DNA of 43,120 nt from an uncultured Acetatifactor sp. (GCA_947625475.1 CANQOL010000029.1:1-43120); one strand, 5' to 3'; numbered from the stretch's first letter, positions 33,109 to 42,659 are shown. Notes: generated by a model not told the origin, from the letters alone. Numbers and translations: made by a program.

Positions 33109-33137
33109 TTGTAAAATGCAGGATCTTCGTTTATAAT
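33109..33137 (+). promoter_or_regulatory. Promoter of the MoxR-DUF58-transglutaminase operon
   Basis: TTGTAA (33109-33114), a 17-base spacer and TATAAT (33132-33137), 51 bases before the MoxR start. A small stem GTAGGG (33080-33085) with CCCTAC (33092-33097) lies just upstream. Confidence 0.7.
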
Positions 33138-33188
33138 GGAGAAAAATGTACCAGACGAAAGAGCATATCAATCGGGGGGGAGAGATAT

Positions 33189-34145
33189 ATGGATCAGGCA
33201 TACGAAAGAGTCCGGGAGGTGCTGGATGAGGTAAAAAAGGTTCTGACCGGCAAGGACGACTGTATCCGGAAGGCATTCGCCGCTATTTTGGCCGGAGGGC
33301 ATATTCTGATCGAGGATGTGCCGGGAGTGGGGAAGACCACGCTGGCGCTGGCCTTTTCCAGGGCTATGGCTCTGGAAAATCACCGGGTGCAGTTTACGCC
33401 GGATGTGACGCCCTCAGATATCCTGGGCTTTAATATGTATCAGAAGGAGACAGGCACCTTTGTCTACCACCCGGGCACTATTATGTGCAATCTGTTCCTG
33501 GCGGATGAGATCAACCGTACCTCTCCCAAGACCCAGTCCGCGCTGCTGGAGGTGATGGAGGAAGGGATGGTGACTGTGGACGGGGTGAGCCGGAAGGTGC
33601 CCAGCCCTTTTATTGTCATGGCAACCCAGAATCCCAAGGGAAGCGCCGGAACCCAGCTGCTGCCGGAATCGCAGCTGGACCGGTTTATGATCTGTATGAG
33701 CATGGGGTATCCGGATCTGCACAGTGAGGCGGATATTGCCAGGGGGAAAAGCCTGCACGGCAAGACGGATGAGATCCGGGGCGTGCTGAGCGCCGGACAG
33801 CTGGAGGCGCTGCAGGAGAGAGTGGAGCAGCAGTATGTGCATGAAAATATTTACACTTACGTGGCCAAGCTCTCCCAGGCCACCCGGGAGGATCCCTACA
33901 TCGAGCTGGGAGTCAGCCCCAGGGGAACCATCGCCTGCACCAGAATGGCGAAGGCATGGTCCTTCCTGCAGGGGAGGGATTATGTGCTGCCGGAGGATGT
34001 GGCGGGAGTCTTTACGGATATCGCCAAGCACAGGATCGTGCTGGGAACCAAAGCCCGGGTGACGCATGTGACGCCGGAGGCGGTGCTGGAGGAGATCCTC
34101 GGCAGGGTGAAGCAGCCCGCGTCATACACCAGAAAGGCCCAGTGA
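33189..34145 (+). CDS. MoxR family AAA+ ATPase
   Basis: Chaperone-like ATPase of 318 residues. Walker A is GVGKTT (EDVPGVGKTTLA), Walker B is LFLADEINRTSPKTQ, sensor 1 lies in MATQNPKGSAG, and SPRGTIACTRMAKAW is the C-terminal lid. MoxR ATPases typically act with a DUF58 or VWA protein to mature or insert partner proteins. The ATG at 33189 follows GGGGGGAGAG. The DUF58 gene begins 1 base after its stop and the transglutaminase-like gene follows, the classic MoxR-DUF58-transglutaminase arrangement. The real client is unknown. Confidence 0.94.
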   Translation: MDQAYERVREVLDEVKKVLTGKDDCIRKAFAAILAGGHILIEDVPGVGKTTLALAFSRAMALENHRVQFTPDVTPSDILGFNMYQKETGTFVYHPGTIMCNLFLADEINRTSPKTQSALLEVMEEGMVTVDGVSRKVPSPFIVMATQNPKGSAGTQLLPESQLDRFMICMSMGYPDLHSEADIARGKSLHGKTDEIRGVLSAGQLEALQERVEQQYVHENIYTYVAKLSQATREDPYIELGVSPRGTIACTRMAKAWSFLQGRDYVLPEDVAGVFTDIAKHRIVLGTKARVTHVTPEAVLEEILGRVKQPASYTRKAQ

Positions 34146-34146
34146 C

Positions 34147-35244
34147 ATGATCAGCTTTTTGATTGGCCTCCTTTTGACAGGCGTGCTTTTTTATACGGCT
34201 CTGATATACGCAAACTCTGCGATGCTGCTGCTGGGCTTTGCCCTGGCGGCGCTTGTGGTGCTTGCCTTTTTTGTGTGCTTTCTGCGCAAAAGCAGGGTGC
34301 GGTGTTCTATGGAGGTGCCCATCCGCATGACGGAAAAGGACAGGCCGGTGGTACTGCGGCTTCTGACAGAGAGCAGGGGGCTGTTTCCCCTGGGGAAGCT
34401 GAAATACAGGATCCGGGTGGAGAACCGTTTCCTGCCCGGGAAAAGGCAGAGATGGCTGAAGGGGGAGGGAGTCTGGTCCGGGGAGGAAGCCTTTGAATAC
34501 AGGATGGAGCCGAGGGGCTGCGGAAGCTATGAGGTGAGGCTGGAGGGGGTGAGGGTCTACGATCTGACGGGGCTCTTTTATCTGCAGAAAAGGCTGCGGT
34601 CCTATGGGAGTTTTCTGGTGCTGCCCCGGCTGGAAGAGATCAGGGTGACGATGACGGAGGGAACCCGGAATTTTTTCGGGGAATCCGATGTGTACGACGA
34701 TGTGAGGCCCGGCTATGACCGCAGCGAGACGTTCCGGATCCGGCCCTTTCAGAACGGGGACAAGCTGCAGAGCATCCACTGGAAGCTCAGTGCCAAGATG
34801 GACGATCTGGTGGTGCGGGAGGACAGTCTTCCCAAGGCATGTCCCGTGGTTTTGTTCCTGGTGAGCCGGACCAGGAAAAAGCCAAGCCCCGAGAGAGTGG
34901 GGGCCTTTCTGTCGCTGGCGGGCAGTATCTCCTTTTCCCTGATGGACGCAGGCTGCCCTCACTATGTGGTGTGGTACAGCGCCGGCAGGGGGGATATCCT
35001 GCGGCTGAGAGTGGACAGCGAGGAGGGGCTGTACCTTTTCCTGAGCTGTTATCTGGAGGACGCCTCCGGGGACGGGGAGAGGGAGATTGGGGAGCGCTAC
35101 CGGGAGAAATACCGGGGAGAGAGATATCTCCATTCCCTCACTTTAAACGGAGAGCTGGAGCTGTACAAAAATAAAGAGCTGCTGGCGCGCTTTGGAGAGA
35201 AAAGCTGGCAGGAAGAGAGAAAAGGGCTGGAAATCCTTTTATAA
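34147..35244 (+). CDS. DUF58 domain protein
   Basis: Protein of 365 residues. Two N-terminal membrane helices (about 2-45) are followed by a soluble beta-rich part and the DUF58 core: YDDVRPGYDRSETFRIRPF and IHWKLSAKMDDLVVRE. The core motif usually reads GDxxRxIHW; here GDKLQSIHW is present. DUF58 proteins are the regular partners of MoxR ATPases and are thought to have a von Willebrand A-like fold. It lies between MoxR (1-base gap) and the transglutaminase gene (12-base gap), so all three are one operon. Biochemical role unknown. Confidence 0.93.
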   Translation: MISFLIGLLLTGVLFYTALIYANSAMLLLGFALAALVVLAFFVCFLRKSRVRCSMEVPIRMTEKDRPVVLRLLTESRGLFPLGKLKYRIRVENRFLPGKRQRWLKGEGVWSGEEAFEYRMEPRGCGSYEVRLEGVRVYDLTGLFYLQKRLRSYGSFLVLPRLEEIRVTMTEGTRNFFGESDVYDDVRPGYDRSETFRIRPFQNGDKLQSIHWKLSAKMDDLVVREDSLPKACPVVLFLVSRTRKKPSPERVGAFLSLAGSISFSLMDAGCPHYVVWYSAGRGDILRLRVDSEEGLYLFLSCYLEDASGDGEREIGERYREKYRGERYLHSLTLNGELELYKNKELLARFGEKSWQEERKGLEILL

Positions 35245-35256
35245 GGGACAATCGGA

Positions 35257-37971
35257 ATGGGAAAAAACAGGGGAGCAGAGAAAACAGAATACTCTCTCTG
35301 GGAGGCATTGGGGAAGGGCCTTCGCCTGAGCCTGGCGGCGGAGCTTTTTTGGTATGCCGCTGTCTGCATGCTGAAGGATGTGTTCCCGGACTGGACCTGC
35401 AGCCAGGAGGCCCGGCGCTGGACGGCGGCGCTGATCCCTCTGACGGTCTTTCTCTATGTGCTGCTTCTGGACCGGCTGCAGGGGCGCCTTCGTCTGCTGA
35501 GGCTGGCGCCCCTGCCGGTCTGTGTCTGGGCGGGAGCGCGGTATTTCCAGAGTAACCGTAAGGCGCTGCTGCCGGGGGCGGAGGCGTTGGGCGGACAGTA
35601 TATCAAAAAGCTGAATGTGCAGCTTCAGACCTCTTATCCGGTGCACAGCGGCCGGCCTTTGTATTTGGAGACGGCCTACGCCTTTTTCCTGCTGGCGGCG
35701 GTGATGGCCCTGCTTTTGCTTCTGCTCTTGACGGGGAAGCGGATTTTGGCGGTGCTTTTGCCCCTGACGGCCCTGTGCATGGATCTGCTGGCGGGCCTTG
35801 GCCCGGAGTGGGAGGGGCTGGCTCTGTTTTTTGTGGGAGTATGCCTTTTATGGGGCGGAGGCTGGGAGAAGAGCCTTTTGCAGGTAAGGAGGCGGACGGC
35901 GCCCGGTGCGTCCGGCTCCGGAGAGGCCGGCGGCAGGTCCCCCGGCCCAGGGCGGCCGCTTAGGGAGGCTCTGGGAAGAGCCCTGCTGTCCCTTGGGCCT
36001 GTGCTGGCGGCAGGGGCGATCCTGCTGTTTTGTCAAAAGCTTTTGACGCCGCTTGCCGGGAAGCTGCTGGAGCGTGCGCCGGAGATGCTGGCCTTCCAGA
36101 AAAATCTGGAGCAGGATATCCGAACCTTTTCCTTCAGCGCCTTTGCGGCGGACTGGGAGACGGTGAACAACCAGGTGCCCCAGTATAAGGGAAGGGAGGT
36201 GCTGGAGCTGACGGCCTCCCGGGAACCGGATACCAACCTGTACCTGAGGGCCTTTTACGGGACCCGGTATAAGAGGGGACAGTGGACCTATGATCAGGGA
36301 GACTTTGAAAAGGCCTGCAGGAAAGCGGGTTTCTCGGTTCAGGAGGTATCCCTGGGCCTGGTCCGGCTGGGCTATGAGAGTCTGGGGGGAGGCATAGCCA
36401 GCCCGGCCTCTTATACCCTGCGTTACCGGGGCGTGACCAATCAGTATGCCTATCTGCCTTATTTTGTGGACTGGGAGAGCCTGGAGGGGGGCGAGGCGGC
36501 CGGAGAGGGAGGCGTGGAGAAGAGGAGGCTGCGCCGCTCCATGGAGTTCAGGGGCCGCAGCCGCAACGTGGGGCTGGAGCGCTATTGGGAGAACCTGTAT
36601 CAGGGGGAGGAGGACTGGCTTTCCTGGTACAACGCCTATGTGAGGGAGACCTGCCTGGAAACCTCGGACCGGGTGCCGGCGGTGGGAGAATGGCTGCGGG
36701 ACGGGCGTTACCGGGATCTGCTGGCCTCTCAGAGGCTGCAGGCATCCTCTCAGGACGCGGCGGTGCGCAACAAGGCCCGGCTGGAGCTGGCCCGGACGGT
36801 GGCGGAAATCCTGGCGGAAAATATGGTCTACAGCATGGAGCTGGAGAGGATCCGGGACGGGTCGGATCCGGTGCAGTTTTTCCTGGAAGAGAGCGGAAGG
36901 GGGTACTGTAAGCATTTTGCCAGCGCAGGGGTGCTGATGCTGCGTCAGCTGGGGGTCCCTGCCCGGTATGCCTCCGGGTATGTGGCGGAGAAGGGGGCCT
37001 TTCAGAGGCAGGGGAGCGTCTTCACGCTCTCCGTGAAGGACGACAGGGCCCACGCCTGGGTGGAGGTGTATCTGGACAATGTGGGCTGGGTGCCCTGCGA
37101 GATGACACCTGCCTATAACGGGATGGCGGCCCAGGCCAGGCCGGGTACGCCTCAGGGGGCAGTCCCCAGCCCGGAACCCCAGCAGGGGCAGCCAAGTCCT
37201 TCGCCCCAGCCGGACTCCCCGGAGGAACCTGGGGAGAGCCCCCTGCCGGAGGGCACTGCCCAGCCGGAAAAGACGCCGGAGCCGGAGGGCTTGGGAGAGC
37301 CCTTGGGAGAGCCCTTGGGAGATGCCCTGGGAGAGGATACCCTGTCCGGGACAGGGCCGGAGGGAGGGGCGTTCTCCTGGGGGCAGGACGGCGCCCGGCC
37401 TGGAGGCGGCGGGGGAGAAGGAACTGGCGATACCGGGGCGGGAAATCCGAACCGGCAGGAGGGCCTGACCGGAGGGGAGAGCTCTGACCGGGGGGAGAGC
37501 GCCGGTTCCGAGGAGTCCCCGGAGGCAGTGTCCTGGCTTGTCTTTTTGGTGCTGCGCTCTGCCTGCACCATGGCCTTGCTGACCGGGGGATTCCTGCTGG
37601 CCCTGGGCGGGGCGCTGGGGTACAGGCTTGCCCGGCATCTGCGGTATCAGTACCGGGCCGTGGTGGCCAGGGAGCTGGCGCAGGGACAGAACCGAAAGGC
37701 GATCTTCCGCATGAACCGCAGGCTGTACCGGCGCCTTCGGATGCGGGGAGGACTGCCGGCGGCGGTTGGGAGCGATGCCCGCTACGGGGAGTGCCTGATG
37801 CGCGGTTATCCCCAGGCCGGCCGGGAGGAATGGCTTCGGTACATGAGAATCCTTCAGGAGGCCGCCTTTGCCAGGAAGGAACCCTCCGGTGAGGACGCCG
37901 CCTTCTGCTATCAGATTTACCGGCGCTGTGAGGAAAGGGGAGGTTCCCGAAAAATTCGAAAAGGGTATTGA
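35257..37971 (+). CDS. Membrane transglutaminase-like protein (TgpA type)
   Basis: Protein of 904 residues. Several N-terminal helices (about 20-275) anchor it in the membrane. An outer part contains the transglutaminase core: Cys551 (GRGYCKHFASAG) and His599 (DDRAHAWVEVYL). The third position, usually Asp, is Glu615 (VPCEMTP). Next is a long Pro/Glu/Gly/Gln-rich linker (about 630-755) with short repeats such as LGEPLGEPLGD, then a last helix (757-790) and a cytoplasmic tail. This is the TgpA/DUF3488-like layout found with MoxR and DUF58. It may crosslink or cleave surface proteins. A tRNA-Arg promoter overlaps its stop. Confidence 0.91.
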   Translation: MGKNRGAEKTEYSLWEALGKGLRLSLAAELFWYAAVCMLKDVFPDWTCSQEARRWTAALIPLTVFLYVLLLDRLQGRLRLLRLAPLPVCVWAGARYFQSNRKALLPGAEALGGQYIKKLNVQLQTSYPVHSGRPLYLETAYAFFLLAAVMALLLLLLLTGKRILAVLLPLTALCMDLLAGLGPEWEGLALFFVGVCLLWGGGWEKSLLQVRRRTAPGASGSGEAGGRSPGPGRPLREALGRALLSLGPVLAAGAILLFCQKLLTPLAGKLLERAPEMLAFQKNLEQDIRTFSFSAFAADWETVNNQVPQYKGREVLELTASREPDTNLYLRAFYGTRYKRGQWTYDQGDFEKACRKAGFSVQEVSLGLVRLGYESLGGGIASPASYTLRYRGVTNQYAYLPYFVDWESLEGGEAAGEGGVEKRRLRRSMEFRGRSRNVGLERYWENLYQGEEDWLSWYNAYVRETCLETSDRVPAVGEWLRDGRYRDLLASQRLQASSQDAAVRNKARLELARTVAEILAENMVYSMELERIRDGSDPVQFFLEESGRGYCKHFASAGVLMLRQLGVPARYASGYVAEKGAFQRQGSVFTLSVKDDRAHAWVEVYLDNVGWVPCEMTPAYNGMAAQARPGTPQGAVPSPEPQQGQPSPSPQPDSPEEPGESPLPEGTAQPEKTPEPEGLGEPLGEPLGDALGEDTLSGTGPEGGAFSWGQDGARPGGGGGEGTGDTGAGNPNRQEGLTGGESSDRGESAGSEESPEAVSWLVFLVLRSACTMALLTGGFLLALGGALGYRLARHLRYQYRAVVARELAQGQNRKAIFRMNRRLYRRLRMRGGLPAAVGSDARYGECLMRGYPQAGREEWLRYMRILQEAAFARKEPSGEDAAFCYQIYRRCEERGGSRKIRKGY

Positions 37972-37996
37972 CTTTTTTCCGGGAAACGGGTAAAAT
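37968..37996 (+). promoter_or_regulatory. Promoter of tRNA-Arg
   Basis: TTGACT (37968-37973), a 17-base spacer and TAAAAT (37991-37996). It begins in the last codon of the transglutaminase gene and lies 27 bases before the tRNA. Confidence 0.75.
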
Positions 37997-38023
37997 ATGT
38001 ATCGTTGCAGGAAGCTGCGGCAT

Positions 38024-38097
38024 GTGCGTTTAGCTCAGCTGGATAGAGCGTTTGGCTACGGACCAAAAGGTCGGGGGTTCGAATCCTCTAACGCACG
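38024..38097 (+). tRNA. tRNA-Arg (ACG)
   Basis: 74-nt cloverleaf. Acceptor GTGCGTT pairs with AACGCAC with discriminator G, the anticodon stem-loop is TTTGG-CTACGGA-CCAAA, and the T-loop is GGTTCGAATCC. The A of ACG is normally converted to inosine. Confidence 0.95.
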
Positions 38098-38103
38098 TGA
38101 GAG

Positions 38104-38131
38104 AACCCTCTGAGAGATCGGAGGGTTTTTT
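38104..38131 (+). terminator. Terminator after tRNA-Arg
   Basis: AACCCTC (38104-38110) with GAGGGTT (38121-38127), followed by a T-tract to 38131. Confidence 0.85.
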
Positions 38132-38184
38132 GCGCGCCTGATTTCAGGCGAGGGAGCGCTTTGCCCCAGGCGGAGGGAAAGGGT

Positions 38185-38469
38185 ATGGAGAGCGGACAGA
38201 AACGGTACTGCAGAAAATGTCTCACCCGGGAGATGGCCGGGCGGGAAGAGGAATTTCGCTCCCTGCGGGAGTATATTGACCGCCTGGACCCGGAAATCCG
38301 CGCCAGCCGGGCGCTGTATGAGAGCCGGCTGGCGGTCTGTAAGGAGTGCGATCTGCTGCTGGAGGGCATGTGCCGCAGCTGCGGCTGCTATGTGGAGCTG
38401 CGGGCGGCGGCGGCCAAAAACGCCTGCCCCTGGAAAAAGTGGCTGGGAAGCAACGAGACGGAGGCCTGA
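38185..38469 (+). CDS. Small zinc-ribbon protein (DUF6171-like)
   Basis: Protein of 94 residues with eight or nine cysteines: YCRKC near the start, then CKECDLLLEGMCRSCGCYVE and NACPWKKW. This looks like a treble-clef or double zinc ribbon. I recall similar short clostridial proteins as DUF6171, function unknown. The frame is open from a TTG at 38161, but the ATG at 38185 has GGAGGGAAAGGG in front. It stands alone between tRNA-Arg and the convergent cellobiose phosphorylase. Confidence 0.8.
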   Translation: MESGQKRYCRKCLTREMAGREEEFRSLREYIDRLDPEIRASRALYESRLAVCKECDLLLEGMCRSCGCYVELRAAAAKNACPWKKWLGSNETEA

Positions 38470-38497
38470 GAGGCGCGGGATGGCCGGAGGACATGGA

Positions 38498-38524
38498 AAG
38501 GCGCGGGCGAAAGGCCCGCGCCTT
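38498..38524. terminator. Shared hairpin between convergent genes
   Basis: An 11-bp perfect stem, AAGGCGCGGGC (38498-38508) with GCCCGCGCCTT (38514-38524) and loop GAAAG, lies between the zinc-ribbon gene and cellobiose phosphorylase. T-tracts on both sides are poor, so it is a terminator by position and stem strength. Confidence 0.65.
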
Positions 38525-38558
38525 CTTCCTAGCTTACGCTTCCCGGCAAAGGAGAAGC

Positions 38559-40994
38559 TCAGCCCATGGTTACGACTACCTGAACATCCTTCTTGGCAGG
38601 ATCGTAGGGGATCACATTGCCCTCCATGGCCACGCCGTCCACCACCATGCCGGTCACGCCCTTCTCCACGTTCTGCGGGTTGAGCACCTGAATGTGGTAG
38701 TTGGCGCCCCGGTAGGTGCGGGTCAGCTTAAAGTCCCCGAAGCCCTTGGGAACGCAGGGGTTGATCTGCAGGCCCTTGTGGGTGGGGTACACGCCCAGAA
38801 TGTACTGGGAGACATTGACAAAGGTCCAGGCGGCGGTGCCGGTCAGCCAGCTGTTCTTGGCCTCCCCGTGGAACTTGGCGTCCCGTCCGGCCACCATCTG
38901 AGAGTATACATAGGGCTCGGTGCGGTGGATCTCGCTGATGTCCTCGATATAGGCGGGGCAGGTCTTCTTATAGATTTCAAAGGCCCGGTCGCCCCGTCCC
39001 ACCACGGTCTCGGCGATGGAAACCCAGGGATTGTTGTGACAGAAGATGCCGGCGTTCTCCTTATATCCGGGCGGATAAGAGGAAACCTCGCCCAGCTCCA
39101 GATGATACCGGGTGTAGGCGGGCTGCAGGATCATGATGCCGTATTTGGTATCCAGCCGTTCCTTGACGGAGTCCAGGGCCTTTACAGCCAGCCCCTCCTT
39201 CACGCCCACGCCTGCCAGCACACAGAAGCCCTGGGGCTCGATATAGATCTGGCCTTCCTCGCACTCCTTGGAACCCACCTTATGGCTGTAGGCATCATAG
39301 GCCCGGACAAACCACTCGCCGTCCCAGCCGCTCTCCAGGATGGTGTCGTACATCAGGGCAACTTCCTTCCTGGCGTACTCTGCCTCCTTGGGATCTCCCA
39401 TGAGTTCGCAGAGCTGTGCGTACTCCTCGCCGTACTTGACAAACATGCCGGCGATGAACACGGACTCCGCCACAGGCCCCTCGCTGGGACCGAAGGTCTG
39501 GAAGGATTCTCCGGGATGCTCTGAGAAGCAGTTCAGGTTCAGACAGTCGTTCCAGTCCGCCCGGCCGATGAGAGGAAGCTTGTGAGGCCCCTTGTGGTTT
39601 ACGATAAAGTCAAAGGAGCGCTTTAAGTGGTTCATCAGAGGGGTGGCCTTGGAGACGTCGTTGTCAAAGGGAACCAGCTCCGTCAGGATGGAGGTATCCC
39701 CGGTCTCTCTCACATAGGCGCTGGTGCCGGCGATCAGCCACAGGGGATCGTCGTTGAAGCCGCTGCCGATGTCGGAATTGCCCTTCTTGGTCAGGGGCTG
39801 ATACTGATGGTAGGCGCTGCCGTCCTCAAACTGAGTGGAGGCAATGTCGATGATGCGCTCTCTGGCCCGGTCGGGGATCAGGTGCACAAAGCCCAGCAGA
39901 TCCTGGCAGCTGTCCCTGAAGCCCATGCCGCGGCCGATGCCGGATTCATAATAGGAAGCGGAGCGGGACATATTGAAGGTGACCATACACTGGTACTGAT
40001 TCCAGATATTGACCATCCGATTGACCTTGTCGTCCCCGGACTCCACATGATATTTGGACAAAATCCCCTTCCAGTAATCCTGCAGGGCGGCGAAGGCATC
40101 CGCCACCTGGTCAGGAGTCTGGTAGCGGGAGATCATCTCCCAGGCACGCTTCTTGTTGATGATCCCGTAGGACTCCCACTTCTCGTCCTCCGGATTCTCA
40201 ATGTAGCCCAGCACATAGATCAGGCTGCGGCTCTCTCCGGGCTGCAGGGTCAGGTTGACCTGCTGGGTGGCGATGGGAGACCAGCCGCTTGCCACGCTGT
40301 TGCGGCACTGCCCGGCCTCTACTACCTCCGGGTTGTCCGCGCCTCTGTAGGCGCCCAGGAAATCGTCCCGGCTGGTGTCAAAGCCGGCGATGGGGGCGTT
40401 GACGGAATAGACTGCGTAATGGTTGCGGCGCTCTCTGTACTCGGTCTTGTGGAAGATGGTGGAATCCACTACCTCCACCTCGCCGCAGCTCAGCAGTCTC
40501 TGGAAGTTCTTCATATCGTCGTCCGCATTCCACAGACACCATTCCACGTAGGAGAAGATTTTCAGCTCCTTGGGCTGGGTCCCCTGGTTGGTCAGGGTCA
40601 GGCTGCTGATTTCGCAGTTGTCGTTCATGGGGACGAAGGCCAGCAGATCCGCCTTCACCTGATCCTTGGAAGAGGTGAAACGGCTGTAGCCGATGCCGTG
40701 GCGGCACTCGTAGGAGTCCAGCTCGGTCTTCACAGGCTGCCAGCCGGGATTCCAGACGGTATCGCCGTCCTTTATGTAGAAATACTTGCCGCCCATGTCT
40801 GTGGGCACATTGTTGTAGCGGTAGCGGGTCAAACGCAGAAGCTTGGCGTCCTTGTAAAAGGTGTAGCCTCCGCAGGTGTTGGAAATCAAGCTGAAGAACT
40901 CGCTGCAGCCCAGGTAATTGATCCAGGGGAGGGGAGTCTTCGGGGTGGTGATGACATACTCCTGACGGGCGTCATCAAAATAACCGAATTTCAT
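38559..40994 (-). CDS. cbpA: Cellobiose phosphorylase (GH94)
   Basis: Splits cellobiose with phosphate into glucose 1-phosphate and glucose, saving ATP. It has 811 residues, the normal length. The start [18 protein letters not shown], then [10 protein letters not shown] and [20 protein letters not shown], is the family N-terminus. The catalytic region [11 protein letters not shown] (general acid probably Asp483) is in the helical barrel, with the late motif ECRHGIGYS seen earlier in the sandwich domain. The frame is open to 41150, but the ATG at 40994 has AAAGGAG before it and is the true start. No signal peptide, so it acts on imported cellobiose in the cytoplasm. It is monocistronic with its own promoter. 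Confidence 0.95.
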   Translation of the reverse strand: MKFGYFDDARQEYVITTPKTPLPWINYLGCSEFFSLISNTCGGYTFYKDAKLLRLTRYRYNNVPTDMGGKYFYIKDGDTVWNPGWQPVKTELDSYECRHGIGYSRFTSSKDQVKADLLAFVPMNDNCEISSLTLTNQGTQPKELKIFSYVEWCLWNADDDMKNFQRLLSCGEVEVVDSTIFHKTEYRERRNHYAVYSVNAPIAGFDTSRDDFLGAYRGADNPEVVEAGQCRNSVASGWSPIATQQVNLTLQPGESRSLIYVLGYIENPEDEKWESYGIINKKRAWEMISRYQTPDQVADAFAALQDYWKGILSKYHVESGDDKVNRMVNIWNQYQCMVTFNMSRSASYYESGIGRGMGFRDSCQDLLGFVHLIPDRARERIIDIASTQFEDGSAYHQYQPLTKKGNSDIGSGFNDDPLWLIAGTSAYVRETGDTSILTELVPFDNDVSKATPLMNHLKRSFDFIVNHKGPHKLPLIGRADWNDCLNLNCFSEHPGESFQTFGPSEGPVAESVFIAGMFVKYGEEYAQLCELMGDPKEAEYARKEVALMYDTILESGWDGEWFVRAYDAYSHKVGSKECEEGQIYIEPQGFCVLAGVGVKEGLAVKALDSVKERLDTKYGIMILQPAYTRYHLELGEVSSYPPGYKENAGIFCHNNPWVSIAETVVGRGDRAFEIYKKTCPAYIEDISEIHRTEPYVYSQMVAGRDAKFHGEAKNSWLTGTAAWTFVNVSQYILGVYPTHKGLQINPCVPKGFGDFKLTRTYRGANYHIQVLNPQNVEKGVTGMVVDGVAMEGNVIPYDPAKKDVQVVVTMG

Positions 40995-41041
40995 AGCCGT
41001 GTCTCCTTTGATAGAATATTGGGTGAATAGGTAAAAAACAG

Positions 41042-41098
41042 AACCGGTTAAACGATTAAGTTTATAAAAATTATACAAAAAAAATTCTCCGATTGCAA
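41042..41098 (-). promoter_or_regulatory. Promoter and LacI-like operator of cellobiose phosphorylase
   Basis: On the minus strand there is TTGCAA (41093-41098), a 17-base spacer and TATAAT (41070-41075). Downstream of the start site are the palindrome AACCGGTT (41042-41049) and the overlapping near-palindrome TTAAACGATTAA (41048-41059) with a central CG, as in LacI-family operators. Sugar-dependent repression is inferred. No LacI gene is in the window. Confidence 0.6.
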
Positions 41099-41237
41099 GA
41101 AAAATTATGGAAAAGTTTGTTATGCCAGGGTTTGTCGGGAATATCTGCAAATACTCCGTTCAAGTCCGTTTTATGGTACACATATTCTGCTATTCTTATC
41201 TTATAAGAAACCATCCCGGAGAAAGGAGAAAGAGGGT

Positions 41238-41849
41238 ATGAGAATTATGAGCAGGAAATCGGCAGATATGGTGTATCACAGGCCGGAGTGCAGGTATGCG
41301 GCAAGGATCCGGAGGGAAAACCGGATGAAGATGGACTGGAGGGATGCAGAGCGGAGGGGATACCGCCCCTGTAAGCACTGCGACGGTATGAGGTATCTCT
41401 ATCAGCGGGACAAGAAGAGCATTGAAAGGTACGCAGAGCAGGCCCATATGGATGTGGATTTAAGGGACTGGAAGCTCTATGTCCGGACGGATGCCGGATG
41501 CTGGAAGATCCTGTACAAGATCGGGGGACAGCGTTTTATTCTTCTCCACCGGAACCATGTGGACGGGAGGATATGTCTGGAGGACGCGGAAAAGGTGCCC
41601 TTTCACCGTCAGGGGGATGTGCCGGAGGCCGGGAGCATTATGAAGTATCTGAAATATATACAAAAGCACGATGCTTTTAAACAGAGCATGCCGGAGGATT
41701 ACCGGAAGATGCCCCAGGATACGGAGCGGCAGAAGCGGTATTACAGGGCGGCAAAGAGGCGGGATCAGAGACGCAGCGCCAGGAGACTGGACAGCTTGTT
41801 TTTATTGATAGAACAGCGGGAGGGGATCAGGAGGTTATCCTGCTGCTGA
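41238..41849 (+). CDS. Protein with N-terminal Ada-like zinc motif, unknown function
   Basis: Basic protein of 203 residues. Residues 10-55 read VYHRPECRYAARI, then ERRGYRPCKHCDGM: a His/Cys set (H, C, C, C) like the Ada-type zinc site also seen on nuclease and competence-related proteins. The middle (about 60-130) has a small beta domain, WKLYVRTDAGCWKILYKIGG followed by ILLHRNH. The end is strongly basic (KRYYRAAKRRDQRRSARRL). I do not know a function; nucleic-acid binding is plausible. GGAGAAAGAGG precedes the ATG at 41238. The gene is alone and divergent from cellobiose phosphorylase. Confidence 0.75.
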   Translation: MRIMSRKSADMVYHRPECRYAARIRRENRMKMDWRDAERRGYRPCKHCDGMRYLYQRDKKSIERYAEQAHMDVDLRDWKLYVRTDAGCWKILYKIGGQRFILLHRNHVDGRICLEDAEKVPFHRQGDVPEAGSIMKYLKYIQKHDAFKQSMPEDYRKMPQDTERQKRYYRAAKRRDQRRSARRLDSLFLLIEQREGIRRLSCC

Positions 41850-41915
41850 CGGGATGGGTTGGGGAGGATCAATCGGATTTCACAGGAGCGGAGTTTGATA
41901 TGTTCCCTTGATTGT

Positions 41916-41944
41916 ATGACAAGTCTGACAGTCTGTGATAAAAT
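41916..41944 (+). promoter_or_regulatory. Promoter of the SIMPL-domain gene
   Basis: ATGACA (41916-41921), a 17-base spacer and TAAAAT (41939-41944), 43 bases before the start. Confidence 0.55.
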
Positions 41945-41987
41945 AGATTTTATGAAAAGCAGCATTTAAACACAGGAGGAGATCGCT

Positions 41988-42659
41988 ATGGGAGAGAGAA
42001 TGATTCGTGTTACCGGAAGGGGACGGTTAAAGGTCAGGCCGGACATGACGAGAATCACAATGACTCTGGAGGGCATCCGGAAAGATTATACGAAAGCGCT
42101 CAAGGCTTCCTCGGAAGATACGGAAGCTCTGAAGGAACTGCTGGAGAGGGAAGGTTTTTCGCGGGAAAAGGTCAAAACACTGTCGTTTGATGTGAATATG
42201 GAAAATGAATCTTACCGGGATAAGGATGGAAACTGGAAGTCGAGATTCAAGGGATACCAGTACCGTCATACGATGAAGATTGAGTTTCCGTCGGATCAGA
42301 AACGTCTTGGAAATATCCTGTATCTGCTGGCGAATCATACGACAATCCGACCGGAGTTTCGCTTTAGCTTCTTCGTGGGTGATGTGGAAGCTTCAAAAAA
42401 TGAGCTGCTGGGAAAAGCGGTAGCCGATGCGAAGGAAAAAGCGGCAGTCTTGGCAAGTGCAGCCGGATGTACGCTGAAAGACATTGTGTCCATAGACTAC
42501 TCTTGGGGAGAGATCGAGCTGGAGGTGAGTCCTTATAAACGGACGATGCTGGCAGAAGATGCAGCAGCGGAACCGGACGAAGCCTGCTATGAAATGGACA
42601 TTGAGCCGGACGATATTGAAATGAGTGATACGGTTACGGTCGTGTGGGGCATTGAGTAG
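41988..42659 (+). CDS. SIMPL domain protein (DUF541)
   Basis: Protein of 223 residues with the SIMPL fold. It starts IRVTGRGRLKVRPDMTRITMTLEG, has KALKASSEDTEALKELLEREG, GYQYRHTMKIEF, and DAKEKAAVLASAAGCTLKDIVSIDY near the end. Many family members are secreted or periplasmic; this one has no signal peptide and should be cytoplasmic. The C-terminal tail is acidic (EPDDIEMSD). AGGAGGAG precedes the ATG. It is monocistronic. Function unknown. Confidence 0.92.
   Translation: MGERMIRVTGRGRLKVRPDMTRITMTLEGIRKDYTKALKASSEDTEALKELLEREGFSREKVKTLSFDVNMENESYRDKDGNWKSRFKGYQYRHTMKIEFPSDQKRLGNILYLLANHTTIRPEFRFSFFVGDVEASKNELLGKAVADAKEKAAVLASAAGCTLKDIVSIDYSWGEIELEVSPYKRTMLAEDAAAEPDEACYEMDIEPDDIEMSDTVTVVWGIE

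Noticed and set aside
34012..35133. 373-codon open frame on the minus strand
   Set aside because: Antisense to MoxR and DUF58 genes; Pro/His/Gln-rich shadow product.
37291..37341. Short tandem repeats (LGEP units) considered as a CRISPR-like or mobile repeat
   Set aside because: They are in-frame codon repeats within the transglutaminase linker, with no spacers.
35848..37638. 596-codon open frame on the minus strand
   Set aside because: Lies entirely antisense to the transglutaminase gene in GC-rich DNA; the product is Pro/Arg/Gly/Leu-rich with no recognisable domain.
39627..41030. 467-codon open frame on the plus strand, and another at 38346-39524
   Set aside because: Both are antisense to cellobiose phosphorylase, whose motifs cover the full length.
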